64,000 nt of DNA from Massariosphaeria phaeospora (Eukaryota; Ascomycota; Dothideomycetes; Pleosporales). This document shows positions 1 to 11,607 of the stretch, in pieces. Under the pieces are notes generated by a model. That model made no database searches, was not told the DNA's origin, and saw only the letters and a list, made by a program, of their open reading frames with translations. The position numbers and the translations under genes are program-made. The first letter of the stretch is position 1; the number at the start of each line of letters is the position of its first letter. The stretch is from assembly GCA_011032825.1 (NCBI GenBank), contig JAADJZ010000003.1:2170001-2234000 (forward strand). Reading direction: 5' to 3'.

Positions 1-31
1 TGTCAGCCTGAGACAAGGAAAGCCATCCCGT

Positions 32-1199
32 TCATTTTTTGACACGATCGCTGAATTGTTGCCTGAAATGCTGGGAATATGTCAGCTTTGCTTTAGCTTG
101 ATAAATGAAAGTAACTCACTTGACCAGAGAGCTTCAAAGCCTCGGGTAACTTCACCCTGGGATTATATCCCAGTATCCTCCTTGCTTTTGAGATACTCAC
201 ATAGCCCCACTTTGTCGCATCGTAGATAGCACCTCGACTAAAGGTTCCCTCTGTACCCGTGATCCAGCACACCCATTCAGCGCCCCATCCCATCCACCAT
301 GCGAGGCCTTTTGGGATCTTGATTTGGAACCGGGGAATATGTCCAAATTCTTTCCAGAGGGCTACACAGAAGTCCCGGGTAGTTATCGGTTCGCCGTTCG
401 TAATGAAGAAGGCTTCGCCTGCTGCGGTAGCAGAATTAAGAAGATTGCGAGCAGCTAGTACATGAGCGTCGGCAACGTTGGCGACGTAGACAAAATCCAC
501 CAGGTTTGTAGCGTCACCGAGAATGAACGGAGTCTCGCCTCTTCTGATACAGCCATGAAGTATGGGGATGGTAGCTGGGTCATTTGGACCGAATATGGGC
601 GCTGAGCGTAGGGAGCAGGTGGCGAAGTCAGTTGTATTGGCGGAGAGAACGAGGCTTTCTGCGACGGTCTAGGTACAGGAACTGATGAGAAAACGGGGTT
701 TAAAGACAATAAGCCTATTCGATGAACGTACCTTAGATTGTCCGTAAGATGTAGTCGCTCTCCCAGTGGGCCATGTCTCATCAGCATTCCGAAAATCCGC
801 TTGCAACTCGTCTAGCAACACCGTGACGGAGCTCGTATACACCAATCCCTTAGCACCACAAGTTTTTGCCGCCTGGAGAACGTTCATTGTCCCGGTGACA
901 TTGATCTGGAACACCGCCTCTTTTCCCTGCATGTGATATCGTGCTTCACCGAGGGGATAAACTCCTACGGTATGAACCACTATAGAAGGTCTGGCCTCCA
1001 TGAAGACTTCAGCAAGCTCTGCAGGGTTAAGAATGTTGGCTCGTACGTAACGGACGTCAGAGAATGAAGCGGTCCCTAAAGCGGGAGGGTTTAAATCTAT
1101 AACTGTTATCTCGAATGATTTAGTTTCAACAAGCGCTTTGACGATTTCTGAGCCTAGGAATCCGGTTCCACCGGTAACAAGAACTCTTGGATGATCCAT
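32..1199 (-). CDS. ERG26-like 3-beta-hydroxysteroid dehydrogenase/decarboxylase (sterol-4-alpha-carboxylate 3-dehydrogenase family)
   Basis: Exons 1199-732, 668-120 and 70-32 give about 351 aa, the usual Erg26 length. Residues 9-16 hold the Rossmann signature TGGTGFLG. The SDR catalytic motif YGQSK (Y152, K156) sits at the end of exon 1, and exon 2 continues with the family-typical pattern of T-V-A-E, SLRSAPIFGP and NLVDFVYV. Family members oxidise and decarboxylate 4-alpha-carboxysterols at the ER, using NAD(P), in ergosterol synthesis. The start at 1199 begins MDHPRVLVTGG; upstream in-frame residues do not look conserved. The last intron (119-71) has a GTGAGT donor and a CTGAC branch; its acceptor is CCCAG, or alternatively TTTCAG eight bases on, which changes the final residues. 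Fungi carry several paralogues, so the exact sterol role is inferred and no symbol is given. Confidence 0.8.
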
Positions 1200-1778
1200 T
1201 GTGACGAGTAGGGGGTAGCAAGAACAATGAAGAAAGCTTCCGAACGCAGACACGAGAGGATTCTTAACAGAGTGAGCCTTTGCGTAATGCGTCGAAAGCA
1301 GTGTTCCAAGTTCGAGGGAAGGGCGGCAACCGACGTCCGCTATGCGTCTGTTATACTCGACCGTATGCTACCAGTTTCGTCGAATCATACGAGCCTGGTG
1401 CCGCTGTCGCAGAAAAGCCAGAATGATTTGGATCGAAGTATCGTGCGCAGGAATAACGAGATGGATAAATGGCGAGGGCAGGATGAAGTTGACTTTCGCC
1501 TCTTCGAGATTAGGATTGCCTAAATATAGATTCTTGGACACCGGAAACCTTGCAACCAATCACAACAGTCCACCCTCTTTGGCTTCGTGCGACCAATTTT
1601 CACCACAATACCAACGCAATTGAACATATACTTGATTGTTGAGGCTCCGACAGAATTCGGCGCAGAGGCAATGAAAACTGACAATAATCGGCAAACCTAA
1701 ACGGCTTCCCGTAGAAAGAACTTGTCTGCGTTGTAGCGATTCCTCCAAAAACATCTGGATTAGCACGGGACATCAATC
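1200..1778. promoter_or_regulatory. Divergent intergenic region between ERG26-like (-) and NAT9-like (+) genes
   Basis: This 579-bp gap separates two outward-facing start codons, so it must hold both promoters. Short open frames inside it overlap on both strands, lack splice logic and show no recognisable motif. I saw no clear TATA box. Confidence 0.5.
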
Positions 1779-2680
1779 ATGAAGTTGAACGAATTCCAAG
1801 GTACACCGCATACCCTGCAAGAACTCACTATTTGTTGACTAATATAAACCAGCGCTTCTAACACCCAAAGTCCTCTTGGTGCCATACTCGGAGCGCCACG
1901 TCCCTACGTATCACGAATGGATGAAAGACGAAGTACGCCCTTCTCTCATATATGTATCCTTAATCTAATAGCCTCTAGGAACTACAAAAAGCGACAGCTT
2001 CCGAACCCCTCGCCCTCTTAGACGAACATGCGATGCAGAAATCCTGGCGCGATGACGCAGACAAGCTAACGTTTATCGCGTGTACACCAGCACCGGACTC
2101 AGGCAGCGCGATACAATATTCCGGACCTCGGCCCGAGACTGAAATCCCAACAGTGCAACCTGGAAAAGATGATTCACCAGAAGTTATGCTCGGCGACGTA
2201 AACCTCTTCTTAGTTGCGGCTGATGATGATGAAGATGAAGAAGAAGATGCAGACTTTCATACGATAGATGAAGCAACGAAGCAGCTCATCCTAGAGGGGA
2301 AGTTACAAGCTGTAGTAGGCGAGGTCGAGATCATGATTGCGAGGAAGGAATTGCAAGGGAAAGGGATGGGAAGGGAGATATTGCTGACATTCCTATGGTA
2401 CATCATCAGCTCCCTTAGTGAAATCATGAACGAGTACCACAAGAGCCACAATGGCGGCAAAGCGGGTAGCTACATGAAGTACTTGAGAGTCAAGATTGAT
2501 AAAGAGAATGCACGGAGTATCCGGTTGTTCGAGAACGCGGGGTTCACCAAGGTACATGAACAGCCGAACTACTTTGGCGAGCTTGAACTCAGGCTTCCTC
2601 TGTCAGCGAGGAGCAGCGATGTCATGTTACTAGGGACGGGTGTGATACCACGTCTTGCAGATTATAAAGCTACATCATAA
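1779..2680 (+). CDS. NAT9-like GNAT N-acetyltransferase
   Basis: Exons 1779-1800, 1853-1932 and 1979-2680 encode 267 aa. The N-terminus reads MKLNEF, then TPKVLLVPYSERHVP, TYHEWMKDEELQ and TASEPL...EHAMQKSW, which is the hallmark of the NAT9 (N-acetyltransferase 9) family. The C-terminal half has the acetyl-CoA pattern GKGMGREI and the LRVKIDKENARSIRLFENAGF core of GNAT folds. An acidic insert (residues about 95-120, poly-D/E) lies between the N-terminal strand and the catalytic core. The first coding exon is only 22 nt and all three splices keep phase. Family members are cytosolic acetyltransferases; animal NAT9 has been linked to microtubule stability, and the fungal substrate is not known to me. 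Confidence 0.9.
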
Positions 2681-2793
2681 TCGGGGCTTGCTAAGAAGTA
2701 ACTCCGGCTGCCAATGTATCATACTATCGTACAAGAAGAGCTTGTTTCATCATGTCCAGCATCCCGATATACGATCCAGAAGCGTTATTTGTC

Positions 2794-4085
2794 TCACAAC
2801 TTCTGGTACTCAAGCTTGCCTTCCAACTTCTTCGATTCGGCCATTTTCCGCACAGCTTTATTGAAATCGTCTTGATTGATGGCATCGCGGTAGTCTTTGA
2901 TAGCGAAGAGACCACTGTCATAAATTAGCATAGGTGAGATAGAATATTAGAACAGGACTCACGCTTCAGTGACCACGTTCCGCAGATCAGCTCCGTTGAA
3001 CTGATCACTCATCTTGACGATGCTCTCGAAGTCAATTTCACCCTCGGTTTGTACGCCGGTGGCATGGATCTTGAGAATTTCCAGACGACCGACCTCGTTT
3101 GGTAGAGGAATCTCAAGCTTCCGGTCCAAGCGCCCAGCACGAAGAAGCGCCGGGTCCAGTGTATCCGGGCGGTTCGTTGCCATGATGATTTTAGTCTGTC
3201 CGAGATAGTCGAAACCATCGAGCTGGTTGAGTAGTTCCATCAGTGTACGCTGAATCTCTCGATCCGCTGATGTGCCCTCTGAGAATCGTCGCCCACCAAT
3301 AGCATCGATCTCGTCCATGAAGATGATGCAAGGTTCATGCTCCTTTGCGTAGCCGAACATTTCTCGGATGAGACGGGCTGACTCTCCAATGTACTTGTCG
3401 ACGATGGCGGAAGACACAACCTTCAGAAAATTTGTCTCTAAACTGCTTGCCACTGCTCGCGCTAGCAACGTCTTTCCGGTTCCAGGAGGACCATAGAGCA
3501 GGACACCCTTTGGCGGCTTGATACCTACCCGTAGGAATAGTTCTGGATTTTTCAGCGGCAGCTCAATCACTTCCCGTAATTCCCTAATCTGCTCATTCAG
3601 ACCACCGATCCCGCCGAAGTTGACCTGTCCGGGATCTTCCAATGACATGTTGTACACGAGGGGGTCGACTTCACGGGGCAGCATTCGCATTATCGTGAGA
3701 GTCGTCATGTCGAGCGCCACGCGGGTCCCCTGCTTCAGCTTCGCCTTGTCCACTTTTGATCGGCAGCCGACGACATATCGCGGTCCTGAAGAGGCCTTTA
3801 CGATGACTATGCAACGTTAGCAGCAGGCCAAGGGTGCTCGCGACAACTTTGAAGAGCTGCGATCTTACATCTCTCTTCGTCTAGCTGCTTGAGAACCTCT
3901 CCTATTATCTGGCCGACACTCTGAAGAGCCTTGATATTGTCCTCTGATACGTCGAAGTCGTGCTGCAGGCCCTTGATGTCTAATCGGAGACCCTTCAGCT
4001 TGGCCTCCCACTCTCTTGATTCCAGGAGCTTCGTCTTGTACTCGTCGAGAGCATGCTCGCGCTCCGGATCGGTGCTGCCGCTCAT
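2794..4085 (-). CDS. RPT4: 26S proteasome regulatory particle ATPase Rpt4
   Basis: Exons 4085-3869, 3806-2963 and 2914-2794 give 393 aa. Rpt4 is one of six AAA ATPases that form the base ring of the 19S particle; it unfolds substrates and threads them into the 20S core. Seen here: an N-terminal coiled coil (about residues 10-70), an OB-fold region ([19 protein letters not shown]), Walker A GPPGTGKT (178-185), Walker [15 protein letters not shown], and the second region of homology ending in [18 protein letters not shown]. The run [18 protein letters not shown] and the [23 protein letters not shown] segment match Rpt4 rather than other Rpts. The C-terminus ends EYQKL and lacks an HbYX tail, as expected for Rpt4. 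It is divergent from RRP9 across 406 bp. Confidence 0.96.
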
Positions 4086-4491
4086 TGCACGAGGAGAAGG
4101 AAGAATGTGGACGGTTCCGATTGTTAGTACTTCCGAAGGCGGGCAGGCGACGAAGATGGGTAAACAGTAGTGTTGGAAGCGAGGGATCGCCGAGTGTTGG
4201 TTTGTACGGTCCAGCAACGCCGTGCGCTGCTAGCGAGTGGACGAGAGTATGGATAGAGTAGACGGGCGGAGATGGTGGTGGGAGTGCGGAAGCTTCTCGT
4301 GCAATCGCCGGCGAAGCTCTGGGTGAGGTGAGCCTGGTGAGGCGCAACGCAGCTCAGCTCGGACCATGTTACGGATCAAAGTAGCTCCGCGGGACATGAC
4401 ATCGGCGCCAGGAAAAAGTTCGCCGATCGTCTCGGAATTTTTCGAAGCTCGTCGCGAGCGCTTTGCACTTGCCCTGGTCTGCACCACAACG
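4086..4491. promoter_or_regulatory. Bidirectional promoter of RPT4 (-) and RRP9 (+)
   Basis: The 406-bp gap lies between the two outward start codons. An in-frame upstream extension of RRP9 to 4366 exists, but it is not conserved-looking and would overlap the promoter. No exact PACE-type proteasome box (GGTGGCAAA) was seen on either strand. Confidence 0.55.
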
Positions 4492-6303
4492 ATGTCCTCC
4501 TTCTTCACGACCCCTGCGTCTCAGCGAAAACGAAAACGAGGCGAAGCTCCCTCAGCCGCGTCCAAAAAGAGAAATGTCACCTCCGCCGCCGCCGCCTCTA
4601 GACCTACCCGCCGGGACGAGCGAGAAGAGTCCATATCTGGAAGTGAGACTTCGGACGATGAACCGGCCAATACATTCTCCGAGGAGCATGAAGATTCTGC
4701 CACGTCAGAAGACGAGAACGAGACGGCAGCGGAGAAGCGACTCAGGCTTGCAGAAAGATACCTCGACAACATCCGCAATGAGGTAGAGGAAGAGGTGGGC
4801 TTTGACGCGGCCGATATAGATCGCGATCTGATTGCAGAAAGACTTATACACGATGTGGCAGAAACGAAGGGCAAAATCTACAGAACCATCTCCGAAGACC
4901 TTGATTTTGGGGCGGCAAGCTCCATTTTTGGCAAGTCCAATCTGCAACACGCGGTCACTGGATGTGCTGTTCGATTGCCTCATGCATGGACTGTCAGCAA
5001 GGACCTGATCGTTGAGAAGTGGGAGATTATCGATCCGCAAACATATAACAATACAGGTTCTGACCGACCAACGAACATTGCGCTGCGACGGAAGCCAAAA
5101 AGATTGTTCTGGAGGAAAGGCAATAAGAACAAGAAAGGAGATCGCAATTATCTAGGCCACACCGGCGAGATAATCTCCATAGCTGTATCTGACTCGGGGA
5201 AATATCTTGCAACAGGAGATAAGCATGCGCGCTTGATTATTTGGGATGCGGACACCTTGACGCCGCGCAAGCTGTTCACAAGGCACCGTGATGCTGTAAC
5301 GTCGCTGTCATTCCGTAGAGGTACGGAACAGCTGTTCTCAGGCGGTGCAGATCGAGCAGTCATAGTGTGGAGTGCTCCAGAGTCTGCCTACATTGAGACC
5401 CTGGTCGGACATCAGGACACGGTTATCGGCATTGCAGGTGGTCTAGAGGCAAATCAGGAGACCTGCGTCAGTGTCGGTGCAAGAGATCGTTCGGCTAGAT
5501 TGTGGAGAGTGGTTGAAGAGAACCAGCTTGTGTTCCACGGTGGGGGTACGGCAAGGCAAAAGGGTCTGGACAAGTTGCGCAAAGGTCGATTTGGAGCTAA
5601 GGTGGATGAAGACGATGCGATCAAGACTGGACCCGGTAAGGGTGATGTCGATGGCAAAGACGATGCACCCATCGCCTATGCTGAGGGGTCCATGGACTGC
5701 GTTGCCCTCCTTGACGCCAGCCTTTTTGTCACTGCATCCGACAACGGAGCGCTATCGCTATGGTCGACCAACAGGAAGAAACCACTCTTCACTGTTCCCC
5801 TCACACACGGACGCGACCTGCCCACTCCCCCCGACGAGATGTCAGCCGATGTTGATGCTGCCACAACAGGAAGACCAGGACCGAGGTTAGCGCGATACGT
5901 CACGGCACTCGCAACCGTTCCCTTTGCGGATCTTATCCTGACTGCAAGCTGGGACGGCTGGATAAGGGCTTGGCGGGTCGGATCAGACAAACGCACCCTT
6001 GAAGCAGTAGGCAAGGTCGGACGAATTCCATTGGATGGGAACGACAACGATGCCAATGGTATTGAACCTACCGATGATGACCCAATACTTATTCGAGGTA
6101 TTGTAAATGGGTTGTCTGTGCAGGAAAGGGGTGATCGTGGGAAGGAGGGGCTCTGCATAGTAGCAGCAGTGGGGAAGGAGCCTAGATTAAGTCGCTCGAT
6201 GACCGTAAAGACTGCCCGCAACGGAATCTACATTCTGGAGGTACCAAAGAAGGTCCTTGCAGATGGAGCACAGGAGGGTATTGTCCGAGATGGGGATCAA
6301 TAG
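4492..6303 (+). CDS. RRP9: U3 snoRNP-associated WD40 protein Rrp9 (U3-55K)
   Basis: Uninterrupted frame of 603 aa. Rrp9 binds the box B/C region of U3 snoRNA and acts in the nucleolar SSU processome during 18S rRNA maturation. The start MSSFFTTPASQRKRKR, followed by a basic then acidic serine-rich tract (residues about 15-95), is characteristic of fungal Rrp9 and decides the start at 4492. WD40 repeats follow from about residue 220: GHTGEIISIAVSDSGKYLATG, HRDAVTSLSFRRGTEQLFSGGADR, GHQDTVIGI and ARDRSARLWRV. A charged insert (about 365-400) separates the later blades; the last visible blade is ILTASWDGWIRAWRV. Confidence 0.93.
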   Translation: MSSFFTTPASQRKRKRGEAPSAASKKRNVTSAAAASRPTRRDEREESISGSETSDDEPANTFSEEHEDSATSEDENETAAEKRLRLAERYLDNIRNEVEEEVGFDAADIDRDLIAERLIHDVAETKGKIYRTISEDLDFGAASSIFGKSNLQHAVTGCAVRLPHAWTVSKDLIVEKWEIIDPQTYNNTGSDRPTNIALRRKPKRLFWRKGNKNKKGDRNYLGHTGEIISIAVSDSGKYLATGDKHARLIIWDADTLTPRKLFTRHRDAVTSLSFRRGTEQLFSGGADRAVIVWSAPESAYIETLVGHQDTVIGIAGGLEANQETCVSVGARDRSARLWRVVEENQLVFHGGGTARQKGLDKLRKGRFGAKVDEDDAIKTGPGKGDVDGKDDAPIAYAEGSMDCVALLDASLFVTASDNGALSLWSTNRKKPLFTVPLTHGRDLPTPPDEMSADVDAATTGRPGPRLARYVTALATVPFADLILTASWDGWIRAWRVGSDKRTLEAVGKVGRIPLDGNDNDANGIEPTDDDPILIRGIVNGLSVQERGDRGKEGLCIVAAVGKEPRLSRSMTVKTARNGIYILEVPKKVLADGAQEGIVRDGDQ

Positions 6304-6598
6304 GGTATTTCGTATGGCAATCAAACAAGTATGGCTTACCAAATAATAAAGAACTTCAATCCTAAGTTGAACACATTTTGAAATTGCATAGATAGTAGTA
6401 GGGGCAGAGGTCAGCACTTGTGCATGCGTTGCAGGCTGCCCAGGCGGCACGTACGGGATTCGTTATCACACGTGATAACGCGCAGCGGAAAAACTTCCGA
6501 GAGGGCTGCGGGCTGTTCTGCCGTCGCACGTCGGCAATTACTCTGGTAAACCAACAACTCGCGCTTCGACAGATCCTCCACAAGCCGCGAAGTGTACC

Positions 6599-8645
6599 AT
6601 GGCGTCAGACGGAATCCGGTCGCCGGCGAAGCGGTCTCGTTTAGAGATGGAAGGCGAAGCTGCGATTCCCGTAGCCGACACACATGAAGGTAAATAGCGT
6701 GACTGACCCGCGCAATTGTTTCTAACTTATAGGCAGATGATACGTCCTCCGAGGATGATTTTGGCCCTGCACTTCCCTCTTCGGCGCCCAAGAAAAAGAA
6801 ACGGAAACTTCCCTACGAAAGCCTCTACATCGCTGCCTTGCCGACCGCGAGCCGCTACTTCAAATCGTTGATGCACCGCGACCAGCTATGTTTCACCACC
6901 TTCACGCCGTCTACCGATTTCCTCATAACGAGTTCAGTCGATGGTGTAGTAAAATTCTGGAAGAAAGACTTTGGTGGCATTGAGTTCGTCAAAGAGTTCC
7001 GCGCGCATAATGGAGAAATTCGATCAGTGAGCGTCAGCACCGATGGCAGGAGTTTCGCAACTTCAGGGACAGATAACTCTGTCAAGATCTTTGATGTGGT
7101 CACCTTTGATCTGCTAGCAATGCTGAGCCTAGATTATGTGCCAAAGGTGGTGTGCTGGGTTCATCGCCGTGGAGCCTCGTTACCGCTGCTAGCGATATCG
7201 TCGGAGGAGAACTCTTGGATAAGATTATATGATGGGAGAGGAGACAATCTAGAGCCTGTGCACGTTCTCAAGAGCGTGCATAAAGTTCCGGTTGTGCTGA
7301 TGGCATACAATAACGAATACGACTGTGTCGTTTCTGTGGACCAAGGCGGGATGATGGAATACTGGTGCCCTAACGGAGACTACGCAAAACCTGACAACGT
7401 ATTCACCATGAAGAGCTCGACCAACCTCTTCGAGTTCAAGAAGGCCAAATGCGTGCCGTCATCCCTCACGATATCGCCAACGGGAAAACAGTTCGCCACA
7501 TTTTCTTTCCCGGACCGCAAGATCAGGGTGTTCGACTTTGCATCTGGAAAGCTCTATCGCACGTATGATGAGTCGATTGAGACTATAAACGAGATGCAGC
7601 AGGCTGGCACAGCCACCCAGAAACTCGAGGATGTTGAATTCGGTCGGCGATTGGGGATTGAGCGCGAGCTCGATCACCCATTGATACGTTCTCGTATGAA
7701 CGTTATCTTCGACGAGACTAGTAACTTTATACTCTATGGTTCGATGTACGGTGTAAAAGTCTTGAATACACTTACCAATCGGGTCGTCAAAGTTTACGGC
7801 CAAGAAGAATCTTTCCGTCCGCTTCACCTGTCCATATACCAAGGCCAACCGGAGAAGAAGGGAGTCGTCACCGTAGAGATGGCAGCTAGCGAGAACCCTC
7901 TGCTTCAGGAAGCTGAGGCCCGTGATGCTATGCTTACGTCAACTGGCTCCGGTAAAGTCCGTTTTTACATGTTCACAAACGACAACAAGTGAGTATACCA
8001 CAAGTCTCCACGTTTGATGCAGTTACTAACGTTCATAGTGTCACCAAATCTGAACGTGATATACAGAACGAAAAGCCTCGCAATATCAATACCAAGCAGA
8101 AGCTGGAGGACAAATCTGTTCAGTCAGGCACCTCAGCGACCATCCACACAACATATGGTGACATTACCATCCGCTTATTTCCTGAAGCCGCACCCAAAGC
8201 TGTGGAAAACTTTGTAACCCATGCAAAGAACAATTACTACAACAACATAGTTTTCCATCGCGTAATCCGCAAGTTCATGATTCAGACTGGCGATCCCTTA
8301 GGTGACGGTACCGGTGGTGAAAGTATCTGGGGAAAGGAGTTCGAGGACGAGTTCTCCACACTGAAGCATGACAAAGCATACACAGTCAGCATGGCGAATG
8401 CTGGACCGAATACAAACGGGTCGCAGTTCTTCATTACCACAGAGAAGACAGTAAGCAAACACTCCGGCTTACGGTTCCCAGAAAAGACGTTACTAATGGA
8501 TTCCTAGCCATGGCTCGACAACAAACACACCATCTTTGGCCGTGCGATACAAGGCCTGGATGTGGTGCACAAAATTGAAAATGCAAGGGTCTTTAAGGAA
8601 AAGCCAGAGGATGATATCAAGATCATCAATATCTCAATCTCATAG
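6599..8645 (+). CDS. cyp15: Peptidyl-prolyl cis-trans isomerase with WD40 domain (PPWD1/cyp15 type)
   Basis: Exons 6599-6689, 6737-7988, 8039-8450 and 8508-8645 encode 630 aa, close to human PPWD1. The N-terminus is basic and nuclear in character (KKKKRKL at about 45). WD40 blades occupy about residues 65-410 ([24 protein letters not shown]). The cyclophilin domain occupies about 470-630 and retains [28 protein letters not shown] and the drug-contact tryptophan in [11 protein letters not shown]. Family members associate with late spliceosomes and isomerise X-Pro bonds. The first intron uses CAG at 6734-6736; the earlier TAG would bring a stop into frame. It lies 295 bp downstream of RRP9 on the same strand. 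Confidence 0.94.
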
Positions 8646-8917
8646 CTCATTTCATGCGAGGAATATATGGCATTCCGATTACTCCGTACCTTGACTTGAG
8701 TCTCTGTCTTTGCAGTCCTTCCGGCCCCTGTTTTCCACTTTCATTGTCGCGCCTGTGCTAATCATAAATCTCGAGTCACCCCAATCTCTTTTTTCGCTTG
8801 AAGACCCCATTCTAGCGTCCTTTCCCAGTCTCTCGGTCTCTCCCATGGATGTTCAGCGCTAGAAGCCTCAACGGAATACGCACAGGATGAAAACTCCTTG
8901 GGTGGACCGGTACTTGC

Positions 8918-9738
8918 TCACTCGATCTTTCCTCCAGCCTCATATGGGCTGCCTTTGTTTAAAAAAACAAAGCGCCAATCTTTTCCATCCACCTCACACT
9001 TCTCCGTTCCTTTGCCTCCAACCATCCGCCTTCCCACTCTGTAGACCTCCTGGAATTTGGGTAGATATTTGTCGGTGTTTTTCGTGGCCTGCGCTATGTA
9101 TTTGGCCACAAACTCGAATCTCTCAAGCGTCGGCGAAAATTGCTCGAATTCGGAAAGGTCTAAATTCGTCCAGAGGGAGAGCGTCTTTTTTTGGACGTAA
9201 TGTATGTGAATCAGAGAATACCCTGCCAGCTCAAGGCACGAAAATCTATACGGAGAGATTTCAGGCCATCGCATCGTCCGAGATGACGCGGGTCGTTGGG
9301 CAGTCGAACCTTGACGGTGTCACCCCCACTTGGCTTGGCATTGATAGTGAGCGCTCGAGTCACAGAGGTCCCAAGCAGCGACCAGTGTTTGTCGACTTCG
9401 AATTCGTCCAGATGGTGATCTTTCGGAAGGCGCCAAGACCACTCAGATTTGCGCAGAGACTGCTCTAAGCCCTCTTCGAGAATGGCTTTGCTGCTTTGAA
9501 GCCAGAGAGGAAGATCAAGATGTTGACGAAAACGGAATTCGGGCTCTTCGGGGCACCATATAACGAATGGTGTTTGGTCTCCGTTGTATCGAACCTCGAA
9601 CCACTCGTGTTTGTGCGGAACTAGCACGAGTGGAGTGGTCTTCCATACTTCGTGGTAAAGTAGGTCTCAGAGCTCTCGTGGCAGGTTGAAGAATCGAGAG
9701 TGTGCTCGCCCATCTGCTTGCAGAATTCCCCCCACAGC
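8918..9738 (-). pseudogene. 2EXR/F-box-like hypothetical gene interrupted by an in-frame TGA
   Basis: One frame runs from an acceptor at 9739 (TTGCAG) to 9222, then across a GTATTC...TTTAG intron (9221-9160) to a stop at 8918, with phase kept throughout. It reads RFFNLPREL, then TGA (9669-9667), then DLLYHEVWKTTPL. Pleosporalean 2EXR/F-box-like proteins normally read LPRELRD-I-Y at this place, so the TGA stands where a CGA arginine is expected. Downstream the frame stays open for about 245 codons (FVIWCPEEPEF, LPKDHHLDEF, then a lysine-rich tail). No convincing start exon was found upstream. Either a decaying gene, a base error or an unrecognised intron. Function of this large fungal family is unknown. 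Confidence 0.6.
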
Positions 9739-9968
9739 CTGCAAGGGTTGTGTGAGTCAGATCAGCAATCCGCCCAGGCACCAGAATGGGCACTTGTTTT
9801 GGAGGGTGACATGTTTGGCGTTGCAAGTTGCGCTTTGCGCTGCGTTGTAGTATATTCATAGTAAAAGGCTTGGCATGTGTGGCCCGTGTGCTCCTGTCAC
9901 ACAAAACTTTTCTGCCATATAAATTCAACTCACCCCACCTCACCTTCTCCCTCATCCCCGCAACCGCG

Positions 9969-11607
9969 ATGGAACTCTTCACGTTAAATAAAGACGAAGA
10001 ACGTGCCCTAGAAGAAGACAATCTCCTCCAACCCTCTTTGAACCCTAACAAGAGGAAAGTCAGTACTTGTTGCAGTGTAGAATGCAGTGAAAACAAAAGT
10101 ATTGTGTATTGTCCTGTCGTGTTGTTCTGCTTGTGCGAACCTCTAAGAAGGCCAGCAGCAGGGTCTATTTACATGACGTATCTATGATCCAGCTGAGGTA
10201 AGAGGTACTCGATAAGTGAGGAAGTAGCGCCAGAACACCATCACGTAATCTGCTTCTCCTCATAACCGCAACAGTACTGCTTTACTCACTCCACCAAAAA
10301 GCGATGAGTCTTCTACCTCAATTTCAAACGCCACAGGCACTACTTTTCTTGAAGATGTACAAGCCTACCTACCGAGTCCATCGTCAACCACTAGCACGTT
10401 CGAATTCCCGCAGTCTGTGGAGAGTGTTGCCGCACTCGAATTCATCGGCTTTACCCCAGTAGCAGCAGTGAAAGTGTACAGCCATTGGCATGCACAATCA
10501 GAAGAAGACCGGTCGAATGGCCAAAACACCTTTGACAGCATGTATAGGGGAGCTGTCGCAAGATTAAGCACTACAGAGTGTACCAACATGGCACCTACCG
10601 ATGCTATGCAGCTAGTTGGGCTAAACTCAAAGACAATTGAGGCCATCGCCGACCCAAGTTTCGAAGCTGTACGGAATACGGAGACCCTTCACTACTGGGT
10701 TCGAGACACTCTCGACATCAATTACGCTACATTACTTGCACTGAAACGACGTCTAAAGCGCGTGGCATCCTCACCCTGGCGAAGAAGAAGAACAAGCGGG
10801 TTAGAGCTGGAGCTACGGTAGAGCTGGAGCTGAAGCTAGAGCTGCATCCTCCGCCAGCGCATCGACAACAATCACAGCGACATTAAATACCGCATCAGAT
10901 TCCGAAGATTTCCCCACCCTTGCCGTCGCCATCCAACCGGCTGGAGAGTTACTCCCAGATCATGTTTTCCTATACAAAGGAAAGGCCGCGATTTCTATGA
11001 ACGGTCGATGGATAAATGACGACGGGTCAATACGAATGCCTGGACTGCACAGTGACACCAATGGCGACTTCAACCGGGACAATAAAGCTTGGTATTTTTC
11101 TGTCGAGCAAGAGACGGCTGAGGTTTATCGACTGTGGGCGGCGAACCGTTGTCGAATTTCTGAGACATGGATGATCCGAATCCAGGTACCTAAGTCTTTC
11201 CTCGAGAGCTTAAGACAAGAACAGATTTGGTATTCAAGAGACTGGGAGGAGTATGTGTGGGATTGTCGCAGCGAAAATGGGGGTGAGCTTCATAAATTCG
11301 ACCATTTCAGAAATGCAGAGTATCTGGTGGGACACGTGTGCGGCACCGGGGTGAATATTTCACGGATCCAGAAATCCGAAGTCCAGGATCACATCAGCGA
11401 GAACAGTTTGCTCCATATCTCATCCGGCAAAGCAACACAGTCAGTCTTCATGAACAGAAATGTCGCTGAGAGGTTGGGCGCATTGATAAAGGGCAAAATT
11501 CATGTGGATGTCTTCGCACCGAAAGAGGTGGCGAACTGATTGCCAGGGGTTGAGAAGTTTAAGACCATGCAAGACCGATGGAAGCACGCTGGGATCCCTG
11601 GAACTTA
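9969..11607 (+). pseudogene. Hypothetical locus with frame break and in-frame stop; probably decaying
   Basis: A plausible start at 9969 (MELFTLNKDEERALEEDN) is followed by an uncertain intron to an acceptor at 10274. The frame 10275-10821 is open (FTPVAAVKVYSHW, MYRGAVARLSTTEC, FEAVRNTETLHYWVRDTL). A second frame, shifted by one, runs 10805-11539 (GELLPDHVFLYKGKAAISM, MNGRWINDDGSIRMPGLH, AERLGALIKGKIHVDVFAP). No intron of suitable length joins them; the junction lies in a GAGCTGGAGCT repeat prone to slippage. The second frame meets TGA at 11537-11539, then continues as LPGVEKFKTMQDRW to TAG at 11605-11607, so TGG to TGA is possible. I do not recognise the family. Confidence 0.4.

Noticed and set aside
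1227..1766. Short frames on both strands between the first two genes
   Set aside because: No motif, no splice logic, and the interval must hold two promoters.
4366..4491. 42-residue N-terminal extension of RRP9
   Set aside because: The conserved fungal start MSSFFTTPASQRKRKR lies at 4492, and the extension overlaps the shared promoter.
9515..9880. Minus-strand frame beginning MNILQRSAKRNLQRQ as an independent mitochondrial-type protein
   Set aside because: It overlaps the 2EXR-like frame antiphase and loses any family likeness after 35 residues; at most a 5' exon.
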